NCBI GenBank assembly: GCA_003499955.1 | Contig: DNRP01000154.1 | Coordinates: forward strand, 41,867 to 62,519 | DNA: 20,653 bases | Source of the DNA: Cyanobacteria bacterium UBA9971 | GTDB taxonomy: Bacteria; Cyanobacteriota; Vampirovibrionia; Gastranaerophilales; UBA9971 | Reading direction: 5' to 3' | Shown here: in pieces, positions 14,286-20,653 of the stretch | How positions within the stretch are numbered: the first letter of the stretch is position 1 | Layout of the letters: each line of letters starts with the position of its first letter | Position numbers and translations under genes: made by a program | Notes under the pieces: model-generated | Database searches by the model: none | Seen by the model: the letters and a program-made list of their open reading frames with translations, nothing else | What the model was told of the DNA's origin: nothing

Positions 14286-14744
14286 TTATTTTTTTACAGG
14301 CACTAATTTGCCGTCAATATTTATATATCGTTCGCACGTGCCTGTTTCATTCGGTTTAATCAAACATTCATTCGGACAATTTTTACAACGTACCGATTTG
14401 TTTTGAGTTTGTCCTGATTTTACAGGCGGCTTTACTTCAGGTTTTTGAAATTTATCTATGGCAAGTACACTCAGTACAGGTAAGGCAATTACAATGCTTA
14501 AAATTATTAATAGTCTTTTAACTTGCTTTCTTACAACGTAATGAGGAACTATATGCAGCAATAAAAATATTAGAAACGGAAGAGCCAAATATCTGTGCCA
14601 GGACCAAGCTTGAGAATTGCTCATGAGAACATCCATTCCATATTTATGCACCATTGAATAACCGCTTATAAAATAGAGAATAAGTATTATAAGCAATAAC
14701 CATCCTGAAATATTGGCAATTTTTAATAAATTTTTATTATTCAT
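14286..14744 (-). CDS. Small haem-b-like membrane protein with four-cysteine C-terminal motif
   Basis: This is a 152-residue protein with three hydrophobic segments (about 13-30, 52-70 and 76-96). Histidines 33, 50, 64 and 68, in MVHKYGM and WSWHRYLALPF...LLLHIVPHY, are placed like haem ligands of small b-type cytochrome or ferric-reductase-like membrane proteins. After a linker the tail carries C120-x2-C123-x3-C127-x9-C137 (RCKNCPNECL...GTCERYINIDGKL). This resembles the N-terminal cysteine region of AmmeMemoRadiSam-type radical SAM enzymes, here without any radical SAM core. It follows arsG by 9 bp with AAGGT before the ATG, so it is the last gene of the operon. A role in electron transfer to the ars redox proteins is inference. 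I cannot name a family with confidence. Confidence 0.75.
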   Translation of the reverse strand: MNNKNLLKIANISGWLLLIILILYFISGYSMVHKYGMDVLMSNSQAWSWHRYLALPFLIFLLLHIVPHYVVRKQVKRLLIILSIVIALPVLSVLAIDKFQKPEVKPPVKSGQTQNKSVRCKNCPNECLIKPNETGTCERYINIDGKLVPVKK

Positions 14745-14753
14745 AAATTTACC

Positions 14754-15437
14754 TTAAATTGAAAAACCAAAGAAATGAGTGGCTATATAATAAATTCCCG
14801 CAACTATAAAGAGTACTCCTGTGATTTTTCGCATCCAGAATTCTATTTTTACCAGTTTATTATAAGCTTTGCCAACAGAATTGAAACTGAAAGCAATTAT
14901 AAAAGCAAAAATTATAACAGGCAATCCTGTTCCTATTCCATATACAAGAGGTAAAAGAACTTTGGAATTATGTTCTACAGAAAGAGAAAGAAGGCTTCCG
15001 AAGAAAAGTGCAGCTGATACAGGACAAAATGACAAAGCAAATAAGATGCCGAGCAGTAAAGCTCCGATCAGTCCGTTATTCTTTAATTTATTCTGTAATT
15101 CAGCGCCGCAAACTCCTGTTGAAAAGTTGAATTTTACAAGTTCAAGTAAAATAATCCCGACAGCTATTAACAGAGGTCCCATAAATAAACTGATGTAATG
15201 CTGTAAGAAGTTTGCAACAGACGGAACTGATAATAACCCTGCAAGGATTATTACACCTACTCCGACATAACTTAAAACTCTGCCGAATGTGTATAAGAAT
15301 CCTGAAAATACAGCTTTATAAGGTGAAGAAACATTTTTTCCGATGAATGAGATGGCTGCAATATTTGTTGCTAAAGGACAAGGGCTTATGGAGGTCAAAA
15401 CCCCAAGCCATAAAGCAGATAATATAACTAATAACAT
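14754..15437 (-). CDS. arsG: ArsG-like membrane transporter (DsbD/CcdA-type fold)
   Basis: This 227-residue integral membrane protein has six or more hydrophobic segments. It has the family start LWLGVLTSISPCPLATNIAAISFIG (10-33) and a second conserved FALSFCPVSAALFFG (133-147), giving the cysteine pair C20 and C138 typical of DsbD/CcdA-fold proteins; a further Cys is at 110. The SPCPLATN start, with the adjoining ArsF-like gene and ars genes, fits the ArsG family named for aromatic aminobenzylarsenical efflux. The alternative is a thiol-electron carrier feeding the neighbouring thioredoxin-like proteins. It starts 5 bp after the arsF stop and is followed by the cytochrome-like gene, so all three are co-transcribed. 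Substrate not proven. Confidence 0.8.
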   Translation of the reverse strand: MLLVILSALWLGVLTSISPCPLATNIAAISFIGKNVSSPYKAVFSGFLYTFGRVLSYVGVGVIILAGLLSVPSVANFLQHYISLFMGPLLIAVGIILLELVKFNFSTGVCGAELQNKLKNNGLIGALLLGILFALSFCPVSAALFFGSLLSLSVEHNSKVLLPLVYGIGTGLPVIIFAFIIAFSFNSVGKAYNKLVKIEFWMRKITGVLFIVAGIYYIATHFFGFSI

Positions 15438-15442
15438 TTAAT

Positions 15443-15901
15443 TTATCCCCCGAGAGAAGATTTAACTTCCTTATTTATGTAATCTTTAAATTTTTTTTCA
15501 TCATTTGTGAGTGTCCAAATTTTGTCTAAATTTTTGTATTTAATTTCTTTTCCGTTTTTTCTCTCCGAAACTATAACCGATTTTGTATAAAGATTGTAAT
15601 CTTTTGAAAAATGCTTATTTTTCGGGTTATCAAGATCAACTGCCTGAAAAGAAACTTTTTTATATTTTATTTCTTTTGAGAAGTTTTCTACAACCGCTTC
15701 TTTTGTATATTTTTCAATTTTTTGACAGGTAGCGCAGCGAGGATTTCCGTAGAAATAATAAACAATCACTGTTTTATTATTCTGAACGGAATTTTTAGAC
15801 TGATTAGCCTTAGCAAAAGAACTCTCAATAGGAATAAAATATAAACCTGCTGATAATACTAAAAGCATAGGCAATACAAGAATTAATAATCTTTTAACCA
15901 T
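15443..15901 (-). CDS. arsF: ArsF-like membrane-anchored thioredoxin-fold protein
   Basis: This 152-residue protein has one N-terminal hydrophobic segment (3-23), either a signal anchor or a signal peptide ending near SSFAKA. A thioredoxin-like domain follows with VYYFYGNPRCATCQKIEKYT and the redox pair C56-x2-C59. The YYFYGNxRCxTCxxIE pattern is what I know from proteins annotated as nitrophenyl compound nitroreductase subunit ArsF family. It should face the outside of the cytoplasmic membrane. It lies in the acr3 operon, after a 61-bp gap from the small thioredoxin gene and 5 bp before arsG, with GGAGG before the ATG. A general extracytoplasmic thiol oxidoreductase is the alternative reading. 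Confidence 0.78.
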   Translation of the reverse strand: MVKRLLILVLPMLLVLSAGLYFIPIESSFAKANQSKNSVQNNKTVIVYYFYGNPRCATCQKIEKYTKEAVVENFSKEIKYKKVSFQAVDLDNPKNKHFSKDYNLYTKSVIVSERKNGKEIKYKNLDKIWTLTNDEKKFKDYINKEVKSSLGG

Positions 15902-15962
15902 TTTTCCTCCAAATTTTTCTTTTAATTTAAGTTTTGCATATTAAGAATAAATTTTTCAAATT

Positions 15963-16196
15963 TTATGACAAATATTTTTTTATGTCATCAACTGAGGGTA
16001 TTTTGCCCGATATTTTAACTTCACCATCAACAACGAGAGAAGGAGTGGCTACAACTCCATATTCAATTATTTTTAGAATATCAGTAACTTTTTCTATTTC
16101 ATATTCAATTTGCATAGAATCAGCTGTTTTTTTGGTTAATTCAGTTAAGTCATTGCATTTTTTGCAACCTGTACCTAAAATTTCTATTTTTTTCAT
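15963..16196 (-). CDS. Small thioredoxin/glutaredoxin-like protein (TM0996/MTH895 family)
   Basis: This 77-residue protein is a minimal thioredoxin fold. The redox motif GTGCKKC is at 8-14 (C11, C14), the cis-Pro region is VVATPSLVVDGEV (48-60), and KIPSVDDIKKYL is the C-terminal helix. That is the normal size for the TM0996/MTH895 family, which is often linked to arsenic and metalloid gene clusters. It is cytoplasmic. Its ATG overlaps the stop of the DUF2703 gene (TAATG), so translation is probably coupled. Next to ArsF- and ArsG-like genes it is a good candidate for an ArsE-like partner or a thiol donor. This assignment rests on context and size. Confidence 0.88.
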   Translation of the reverse strand: MKKIEILGTGCKKCNDLTELTKKTADSMQIEYEIEKVTDILKIIEYGVVATPSLVVDGEVKISGKIPSVDDIKKYLS

Positions 16197-16585
16197 TATT
16201 GCTCCAGTTTCTCTAAAGTTATATTCACTGCTTTTCTGATTAAAGATTCAGGGATGTCTTCATTGATTTTACCCTTATATTCTACCGCTCTACAACAGGT
16301 ATTCTTGCCAAGCAAATCTGAACAAGAAGGACAGGGATTTTCGATTACTTTGAGCTCAGGAATTAAGACCTCAAGAGCTACACCGTTAAAGAAAATTTTG
16401 TTAGATTCTGGAATCTCATTTTCATCTAACTTAATTTCGGAAAATACAAGTTTGATATTTTCTGTTACAAGCTCTCTGGATAAATCCTCTATAACTTGTA
16501 ATAAAGTTTTTCCTGTATCAGAACAGCGAGTGCAGGTTTCACCATCTTTATCAAGGTGTTGCCATTCAATGTTAATTTCTTTCAT
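16196..16585 (-). CDS. DUF2703 family cysteine-rich protein
   Basis: This 129-residue cytoplasmic protein has the DUF2703 start IEWQHLDKDGETCTRCSDTGKTL (6-28). It carries six cysteines as three pairs: C18/C21, C85/C88 (NPCPSC) and C97/C98 (NTCCRAVEY). The middle part (ELVTENIKLVFSEIKLDENEIPESNKIFFNGVALE) resembles a thioredoxin-like strand order. The function of DUF2703 is not established. The Cys pairs and place in ars operons point to binding As(III) or to thiol redox work (inference). Its ATG shares one base with the acr3 stop (TAATG), with GGAGA inside the acr3 end, and its own stop overlaps the thioredoxin ATG in the same way, so translational coupling is expected. Confidence 0.88.
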   Translation of the reverse strand: MKEINIEWQHLDKDGETCTRCSDTGKTLLQVIEDLSRELVTENIKLVFSEIKLDENEIPESNKIFFNGVALEVLIPELKVIENPCPSCSDLLGKNTCCRAVEYKGKINEDIPESLIRKAVNITLEKLEQ

Positions 16586-17637
16586 TAATTTTCTCCTATA
16601 AAAAATTTCTTTCTAAACCATAATGACAAGTCTACAAGACTTATAAGAACAGGAACTTCAATTAACGGACCGATAACAGCAGCAAAAGCAACACCGGAGC
16701 CTATACCAAAAACAGCGATAGCAACAGCTATTGCGAGCTCAAAATTATTTCCGGCCGCGGTAAAAGCTACAGTTGCAGATTTTTCATAATTAGCGCCAAG
16801 TTTTTTACTCAAAAAGAAACTGACTAAAAACATAATCGCAAAATATATTGCAAGGGGAATTGTTATTCTGATTACATCCATCGGAATTTGAACAATAAGT
16901 TTGCCTTTAAGACAAAACATAACAACTATAGTAAATAAAAGAGCTATAAGCGTGATATGACCGATCCTATGGATAAAACCGTTATGATACCAGTCATAGC
17001 CATGAATTTTTATTAATATAGTTCTGGTTAAAAATCCTAAAATAAAAGGAATTCCAAGATAAATAAATACACTTTGGGCTATCATCCAAATATTTACATC
17101 AACTATAGAACCCTTTAATCCAAATAACGGCGGTAAAACAGTAATGAAAAACCATGCAAAAACGCTGAAAAATAATACTTGAAATATACTATTAAAGGCA
17201 ACAAGACCTGCTCCGTACTCAGAAGAACCTTCTGCAAGATTATTCCATACAAGAACCATAGCAATACATCGTGCAAGACCTATCATAATAAGACCGACCA
17301 TATATTCGGGATAATTATGCAGAAAGATTATCGCAAGGAAAAACATTAACACAGGACCGACAATCCAGTTTAAACCAAGAGAGAGTCCGAGAATTTTTTT
17401 ATCTTTAAATACTTCCGGCAATTGTTCATATTTTACTTTTGCAAGAGGCGGAAACATCATAGCAATAAGCCCAATAGCTATAGGAATATTTGTTGTTCCC
17501 ACATTGAATTGATTTATAAATCCTTCAACGCCCGGAACAAAATATCCAAGTCCTACGCCAATTGCCATTGCAAGAAATATCCAGAGAGTTAAAAACCTTT
17601 CTATGAATGATAATTTGCAGCTTGTTTTAGTTTCCAT
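16585..17637 (-). CDS. acr3: Arsenite efflux permease Acr3
   Basis: This 350-residue protein of the ACR3 (BART superfamily) arsenite transporters pumps As(III) out of the cell through the cytoplasmic membrane. About ten hydrophobic segments are visible. Family marks include [18 protein letters not shown] (16-33), [19 protein letters not shown] (50-68), the essential cysteine in [18 protein letters not shown] (C124), and [21 protein letters not shown] near the C-terminus, with the conserved Glu. A ribosome-binding site, AAGGAG, precedes ATG 17637. It heads the operon with its own promoter and an ArsR-like operator. With ArsA and ArsD encoded nearby, the ATPase could drive this permease, although Acr3 also works alone. 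Confidence 0.96.
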   Translation of the reverse strand: METKTSCKLSFIERFLTLWIFLAMAIGVGLGYFVPGVEGFINQFNVGTTNIPIAIGLIAMMFPPLAKVKYEQLPEVFKDKKILGLSLGLNWIVGPVLMFFLAIIFLHNYPEYMVGLIMIGLARCIAMVLVWNNLAEGSSEYGAGLVAFNSIFQVLFFSVFAWFFITVLPPLFGLKGSIVDVNIWMIAQSVFIYLGIPFILGFLTRTILIKIHGYDWYHNGFIHRIGHITLIALLFTIVVMFCLKGKLIVQIPMDVIRITIPLAIYFAIMFLVSFFLSKKLGANYEKSATVAFTAAGNNFELAIAVAIAVFGIGSGVAFAAVIGPLIEVPVLISLVDLSLWFRKKFFIGEN

Positions 17638-17672
17638 TTATAATGCTCCTTAAAATATGCTTATTTGCTAAT

Positions 17673-17704
17673 ATTATATTACTATTTGGTAAAACCGCCA
17701 AATA
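17673..17704 (-). promoter_or_regulatory. acr3 promoter with ArsR-type operator
   Basis: On the minus strand TTGGCG (17701-17696) is followed at 17 bp by a perfect TATAAT (17678-17673), 36 bp before the acr3 ATG. The inverted repeat TATTTGG-N8-CCAAATA (17683-17704) covers the -35 box and the spacer, which is a classic repressor position. The 22-bp layout is the same as the operator between arsR and arsA. Confidence 0.72.
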
Positions 17705-17753
17705 ATATTACAAAAAATTTTACAATTATAAAATAGGTTTACCGGTTAATCTT

Positions 17754-18047
17754 TTAATCTTTATTTCCAATAGATTCTAAACAAGTGAATAAACTTGAAA
17801 TGCAAGGACAGGCGGTTTTATAAAACATATTTAGCCCGCGTTTTTCGCTTTCAACAAGACCGGCATTTTTCATGACCAATAAATGTTTAGAAATAGTTGA
17901 AATATCTACACCAACTTGTTCAACAATCTCGCAGACACATTTTTCACCATCCGCCAAAAAATCGATAATAAAAAGCCTTGTAGGATGAGCAAGAGCTTTT
18001 ATTATTTCGGAACGCTTTTTATATCTTTTTTGAATTTCATTATTCAT
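17754..18047 (-). CDS. arsR: ArsR/SmtB family arsenic-responsive repressor
   Basis: This 97-residue winged-helix repressor binds operator DNA and is released by As(III). The winged helix covers ALAHPTRLFIIDFL (18-31), then EKCVCEIVEQVGVDISTISKHL (35-56), with recognition helix DISTISKHLLVM. The C37-V-C39 pair in this first part is the known As(III) site of the E. coli-type repressors. A second set, C80-P-C82 and C89, sits in the C-terminal helix, resembling ArsR forms with C-terminal cysteines. It is divergent from arsA. It has an ArsR-like operator in its promoter region and only a weak ribosome-binding site. It lies 116 bp upstream of acr3, which has its own promoter. Confidence 0.95.
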   Translation of the reverse strand: MNNEIQKRYKKRSEIIKALAHPTRLFIIDFLADGEKCVCEIVEQVGVDISTISKHLLVMKNAGLVESEKRGLNMFYKTACPCISSLFTCLESIGNKD

Positions 18048-18088
18048 AACAATATCTTAACCTAAAGAAAATTATTTAATAAACTATC

Positions 18089-18129
18089 TATTTGGCTAAT
18101 TTGCCAAGTAATAAAATATGGTGTATAAA
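18089..18129. promoter_or_regulatory. ArsR-type operator between arsR and arsA, with arsA promoter
   Basis: The inverted repeat TATTTGG-N8-CCAAGTA (18089-18110) has an inner match TTGGC/GCCAA. On the + strand TTGCCA (18102-18107) and TATAAA (18124-18129) at 16 bp spacing form a likely arsA promoter, with the operator on its -35. On the minus strand TTGGCA (18107-18102) could be the -35 for arsR, with AT-rich sequence downstream for the -10. One operator could therefore control both directions. Confidence 0.65.
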
Positions 18130-18216
18130 ATATTTAGTAAGTATTTTTAGCAACTTGAAGAATTTATTTTTTATTCAAATTGACTTATTAAATATTGGAA
18201 TGGAGAAAAATAAAAA

Positions 18217-20004
18217 ATGAAAAATCTATTAGCAAAAGCACCGCGGTTTCTGTTTTTTACCGGAAAAGGCGGAGTAGGCAAAACCTCAATGGCCTGTACT
18301 ACAGCAGTTGGTTTGACTGAAATGGGAAAAAGAATCCTGCTTATCAGTACAGACCCTGCTTCAAATTTGGATGAGGTTCTGGAAACAAAACTTGGTTCAA
18401 CACCCACAGAAGTAAACGGGGTTTCCGGCTTGTACGCTATGAATATAAACCCGATTGATGCAGCTGCAGAATACCGTGAACGTATGGTCGGACCATATAG
18501 AGGAGTACTTCCCGATGCGACCATTCAACAGATGGAAGAACAGCTTTCAGGCGCTTGTACTGTAGAAATTGCAGGTTTTAGCGAATTTTCAAAATTTATT
18601 GGTAATGATGAAGAAATAAAAGATTACGACCATGTGGTCTTAGATACTGCTCCAACTGGGCATACGCTTCGATTGCTTAATCTTCCGTCAGCTTGGAATG
18701 ATTTTATCGCGAGTAATAAAACAGGAAGTTCTTGTTTAGGTCCTGTTTCAGGATTAGCAGAGCAGAAGATACTTTTTGAAAATGTTGTTAATGCTCTTAA
18801 AAATCCTGATAAAACTTTACTGGTTCTTGTTTCACGGGCTGAAGAAATGAGTTTTTATGAAGCCGCAAGAACAAGTATTGAATTGAGCGAACTTGGACTT
18901 AGTAATCAGCATTTGATTATTAACGGAGTATTTACAAAAGATTCCGATGATAAAATAGCCAGAGCTTTTGTAGATAAATCAAAAGCAGCAATTGATGTAA
19001 TGCCGGAACAACTTAAAATCTTACCGAAAACGACTGTTCCTTTTAGACCTTCAGGCGTAATGGGAATTGAAGCTTTGCATAGTGTTTACAGCAATGGAGC
19101 TGATTTGGCTTACAGCACCAACGCTGAAGGTTTAAAAGTCAAAACAGCAGAGGCTATTAAAGATATTGAGCCGTGGTCTAAGTTTCTCAAGGAATTGGAA
19201 GCAGAAGGCTGTGGTGTCATTATGACTATGGGAAAAGGCGGTGTCGGAAAAACAACTATGGCTGCAATGATTGCAACTCAATTAGCCCGGCATGGCAACT
19301 CTGTATTGTTGTCAACTACCGATCCTGCGGCTCATGTTACAGAAACAATCGGTGAAAACATACCTAATCTTCAAGTTGAGAAGATTGATCCGAAAGTAGA
19401 AACACAAAATTATGTTTATGAAGTTATAAATAAAAATCGGAGAAAACTTTCACTTGAAGATATGGCTTTATTAGAGGAAGAATTACGTTCTCCCTGTATT
19501 GAAGAGATTGCAGTTTTTCAAGCATTTGCCCAGACTGTTGCAAAAGGACAAAATAAATTCATTGTGCTTGATACTGCTCCGACAGGACATACTTTACTGC
19601 TGTTAGATTCAACAGAAGCCTATCATAAGCAAGTTGCAAAAACTGCAGATGACTTACCGGATGAAGTAAAAGGCCTTTTGCCCAGAATCCGTGACCCTAA
19701 ATTTACGAAAGTGCTGATTGTCGCATTGCCGGAAGCAACTCCCACTCATGAGGCAGAAGCTTTGCAGAGTGATTTACGAAGAGCCGGTATTGAGCCATAC
19801 GGATGGATAATCAACAGAAGCTTTGCGGTATCGGGTACAACTGATTCTATCCTTTGTGCAAAAGGTTTGAATGAACTTAACTATATCGGTGAAATCGCCA
19901 AAACTTTATCAAAAAGAACAGTAATATCACCATGGGTTGCTGAAGACCTTGTCGGTGCAGAAAAATTAGAAACATTAATGTTTGATACAAATAAATTAAC
20001 TTAG
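18217..20004 (+). CDS. arsA: Arsenite-stimulated efflux ATPase ArsA (two-domain)
   Basis: This 595-residue cytoplasmic ATPase energises arsenite export. It has two homologous halves. The first has P-loop GKGGVGKTSM (16-25) and DTAPTGHTLRLL (143-154). The second has P-loop GKGGVGKTTM (339-348) and DTAPTGHTLLLL (452-463). The three cysteines that bind As(III) in E. coli ArsA (113, 172, 422) are matched by C114, C173 and C427 (SGACTVEIAGF, SSCLGPVSG, RSPCIEEIAVF), so the metalloid site looks complete. GGAG lies 11 bases before the ATG. It is the first gene of the rightward unit and arsD follows after 12 bp. Its partner permease in this island would be Acr3, since no ArsB is seen. Confidence 0.97.
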   Translation: MKNLLAKAPRFLFFTGKGGVGKTSMACTTAVGLTEMGKRILLISTDPASNLDEVLETKLGSTPTEVNGVSGLYAMNINPIDAAAEYRERMVGPYRGVLPDATIQQMEEQLSGACTVEIAGFSEFSKFIGNDEEIKDYDHVVLDTAPTGHTLRLLNLPSAWNDFIASNKTGSSCLGPVSGLAEQKILFENVVNALKNPDKTLLVLVSRAEEMSFYEAARTSIELSELGLSNQHLIINGVFTKDSDDKIARAFVDKSKAAIDVMPEQLKILPKTTVPFRPSGVMGIEALHSVYSNGADLAYSTNAEGLKVKTAEAIKDIEPWSKFLKELEAEGCGVIMTMGKGGVGKTTMAAMIATQLARHGNSVLLSTTDPAAHVTETIGENIPNLQVEKIDPKVETQNYVYEVINKNRRKLSLEDMALLEEELRSPCIEEIAVFQAFAQTVAKGQNKFIVLDTAPTGHTLLLLDSTEAYHKQVAKTADDLPDEVKGLLPRIRDPKFTKVLIVALPEATPTHEAEALQSDLRRAGIEPYGWIINRSFAVSGTTDSILCAKGLNELNYIGEIAKTLSKRTVISPWVAEDLVGAEKLETLMFDTNKLT

Positions 20005-20016
20005 GAGGTTATTATT

Positions 20017-20334
20017 ATGAAATTACAAGTATTTGATCCCCCAATGTGTTGTACCAGCGGTGTATGCGGCACTAACGTTGATACCAAACTGGTAGGGTTT
20101 TTAAATGACATTGAATGGTTAAAAAAACAGGGAATTCATGTTGAAAGATATGGTCTTGCTTTTGAACCTGCAATGTTCACCAAAATTGCAGTCGTTAAAA
20201 ATACTCTTAAAGAGGAAGGAAATGACAGTCTTCCTATAATTTTGGCAGATGAAAAAGTCGCTTATAAAGGCAATTATCCTGATAGAAAAAAACTGGCTGA
20301 AATTTGCGGAATTGAATGGAAAGAAGAAGATTGA
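20017..20334 (+). CDS. arsD: Arsenite metallochaperone ArsD
   Basis: This 105-residue protein delivers As(III) to ArsA; ArsD is also known as a weak repressor. The vicinal C11-C12 and C17 in DPPMCCTSGVCG match C12, C13 and C18 of E. coli ArsD, the chaperone site. Further family marks are VERYGLAFEPAMF (42-54) and LPIILADEKVAYKGNYP (72-88). The C-terminal cysteine pairs of longer ArsD forms are absent, although a single Cys remains in EICGIEW. A strong AGGAGG lies before the ATG, and arsA ends 12 bp upstream, so both are made together. It precedes a terminator at 20395. Confidence 0.96.
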   Translation: MKLQVFDPPMCCTSGVCGTNVDTKLVGFLNDIEWLKKQGIHVERYGLAFEPAMFTKIAVVKNTLKEEGNDSLPIILADEKVAYKGNYPDRKKLAEICGIEWKEED

Positions 20335-20394
20335 CACGGGGAAATGTCAAGATATTAGAATGATAGGTGCTATTTTGACGTTATCGACTGTTTT

Positions 20395-20417
20395 AAAATA
20401 GGTTTCGCCTATTTTTT
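20395..20417 (+). terminator. Rho-independent terminator after arsD
   Basis: The stem AAAATAGG / CCTATTTT with loop TTTCG is followed by more T residues (the stem arm and tail give TTTTTT). It lies 60 bp after the arsD stop. It is AT-rich but regular. It closes the arsA-arsD unit; its A-rich left arm could make it work in both directions. Confidence 0.7.
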
Positions 20418-20526
20418 AAACTATTTTAAAAATTCAGTTATAATTTCTTTGTTCTCAAAATCCTGATAAAAATATCAAAATAAAAATCAGTAATATCAAT
20501 AAAAATGAGGGGTTTTAGAATAATGG

Positions 20527-20554
20527 TTGAAATTTAATATTGATGCGGTATTAT
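20527..20554 (+). promoter_or_regulatory. Possible promoter of the initiator tRNA gene
   Basis: TTGAAA (20527-20532) followed at 16 bp by TATTAT (20549-20554) would start transcription about 45 bp before the tRNA. The region is very AT-rich, so other box choices exist nearby. No gene is seen in the 272 bp between arsD and the tRNA apart from the terminator at 20395. Confidence 0.35.
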
Positions 20555-20606
20555 ATTAATAGACACAGGGATAAAATTTTTAGGAATGCTTACAATTTAA
20601 TAATAA

Positions 20607-20653
20607 CGCGGGGTGGAGCAGTCCGGTAGCTCGTTGGGCTCATAACCCAAAGG
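20607..20653 (+). tRNA. Initiator tRNA-Met (CAT), cut by the window end
   Basis: The sequence begins CGCGGGGTGGAGCAG, then CCGGTAGCTCG as the D arm, and the anticodon stem TTGGG / CCCAA around the loop CTCATAA, with CAT at 20641-20643. The C at position 1 and three G:C pairs at the base of the anticodon loop are marks of the initiator tRNA. The T arm and acceptor 3' side lie beyond the window. Confidence 0.93.

Noticed and set aside
15934..16239. 101-residue + strand frame opposite the small thioredoxin gene
   Set aside because: It is antisense to well-supported overlapping genes and shows no family features or ribosome-binding site.
18171..18524. 117-residue minus-strand frame opposite the start of arsA
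   Set aside because: It is the antisense shadow of the first arsA P-loop region and would cover the arsA promoter side without its own signals.

Overview
This is an AT-rich bacterial chromosomal window of housekeeping genes with a compact arsenic-resistance island at its right end. Several features fit a non-photosynthetic relative of Cyanobacteria (Melainabacteria/Vampirovibrionia-like): low GC, a primary sigma factor with a short acidic N-terminus, a dGTPase-dnaG-rpoD cluster, and many short dispersed repeats. This lineage call is an inference from overall impression. Nothing in the window proves it.

Left part (1-4779). uppP (lipid-carrier recycling) is followed by a TIGR02757/DUF2400-family gene on the + strand. 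A convergent four-gene minus-strand operon encodes type IV pilin-like proteins: PilV-, PilW-, PilX- and GspH-like. The last pilin gene and the TIGR02757 gene share stop-codon bases.

Middle (4780-11568). A dGTPase-like HD hydrolase, DNA primase and the primary sigma factor lie on the + strand, and a terminator follows rpoD. A glycogen-debranching-type glycosidase converges from the right.

Right-middle (11569-14285). This holds a YitT-family membrane protein (minus), a YjbQ/UPF0047 protein (+) and an unrecognised glycine-zipper protein (+). The C-terminus of the last one is written by a dispersed repeat.

Arsenic island (14286-20334). On the minus strand are arsR, then acr3 - DUF2703 - a small thioredoxin - ArsF-like - ArsG-like - a small haem-b-like membrane protein with a four-cysteine tail. 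Divergently on the + strand are a double-ATPase arsA and arsD. Two 22-bp operator-like sequences of identical layout, TATTTGG-N8-CCAARTA, overlap the predicted promoters of arsR/arsA and of acr3, so ArsR probably controls the whole set. ArsA, ArsD and Acr3 form an arsenite chaperone, ATPase and efflux route. The thioredoxin/ArsF/ArsG/cytochrome-like genes look like a second, thiol-redox or aromatic-arsenical branch. The window ends inside an initiator tRNA gene.

Across the window are two families of short imperfect inverted-repeat elements, GTCATTGCGAG...GGCAATC and GTCAT(C/T)CTGAG...AGATTC. They lie not only between genes but also in frame inside dnaG and the TIGR02757 gene, and at the end of the hypothetical gene.
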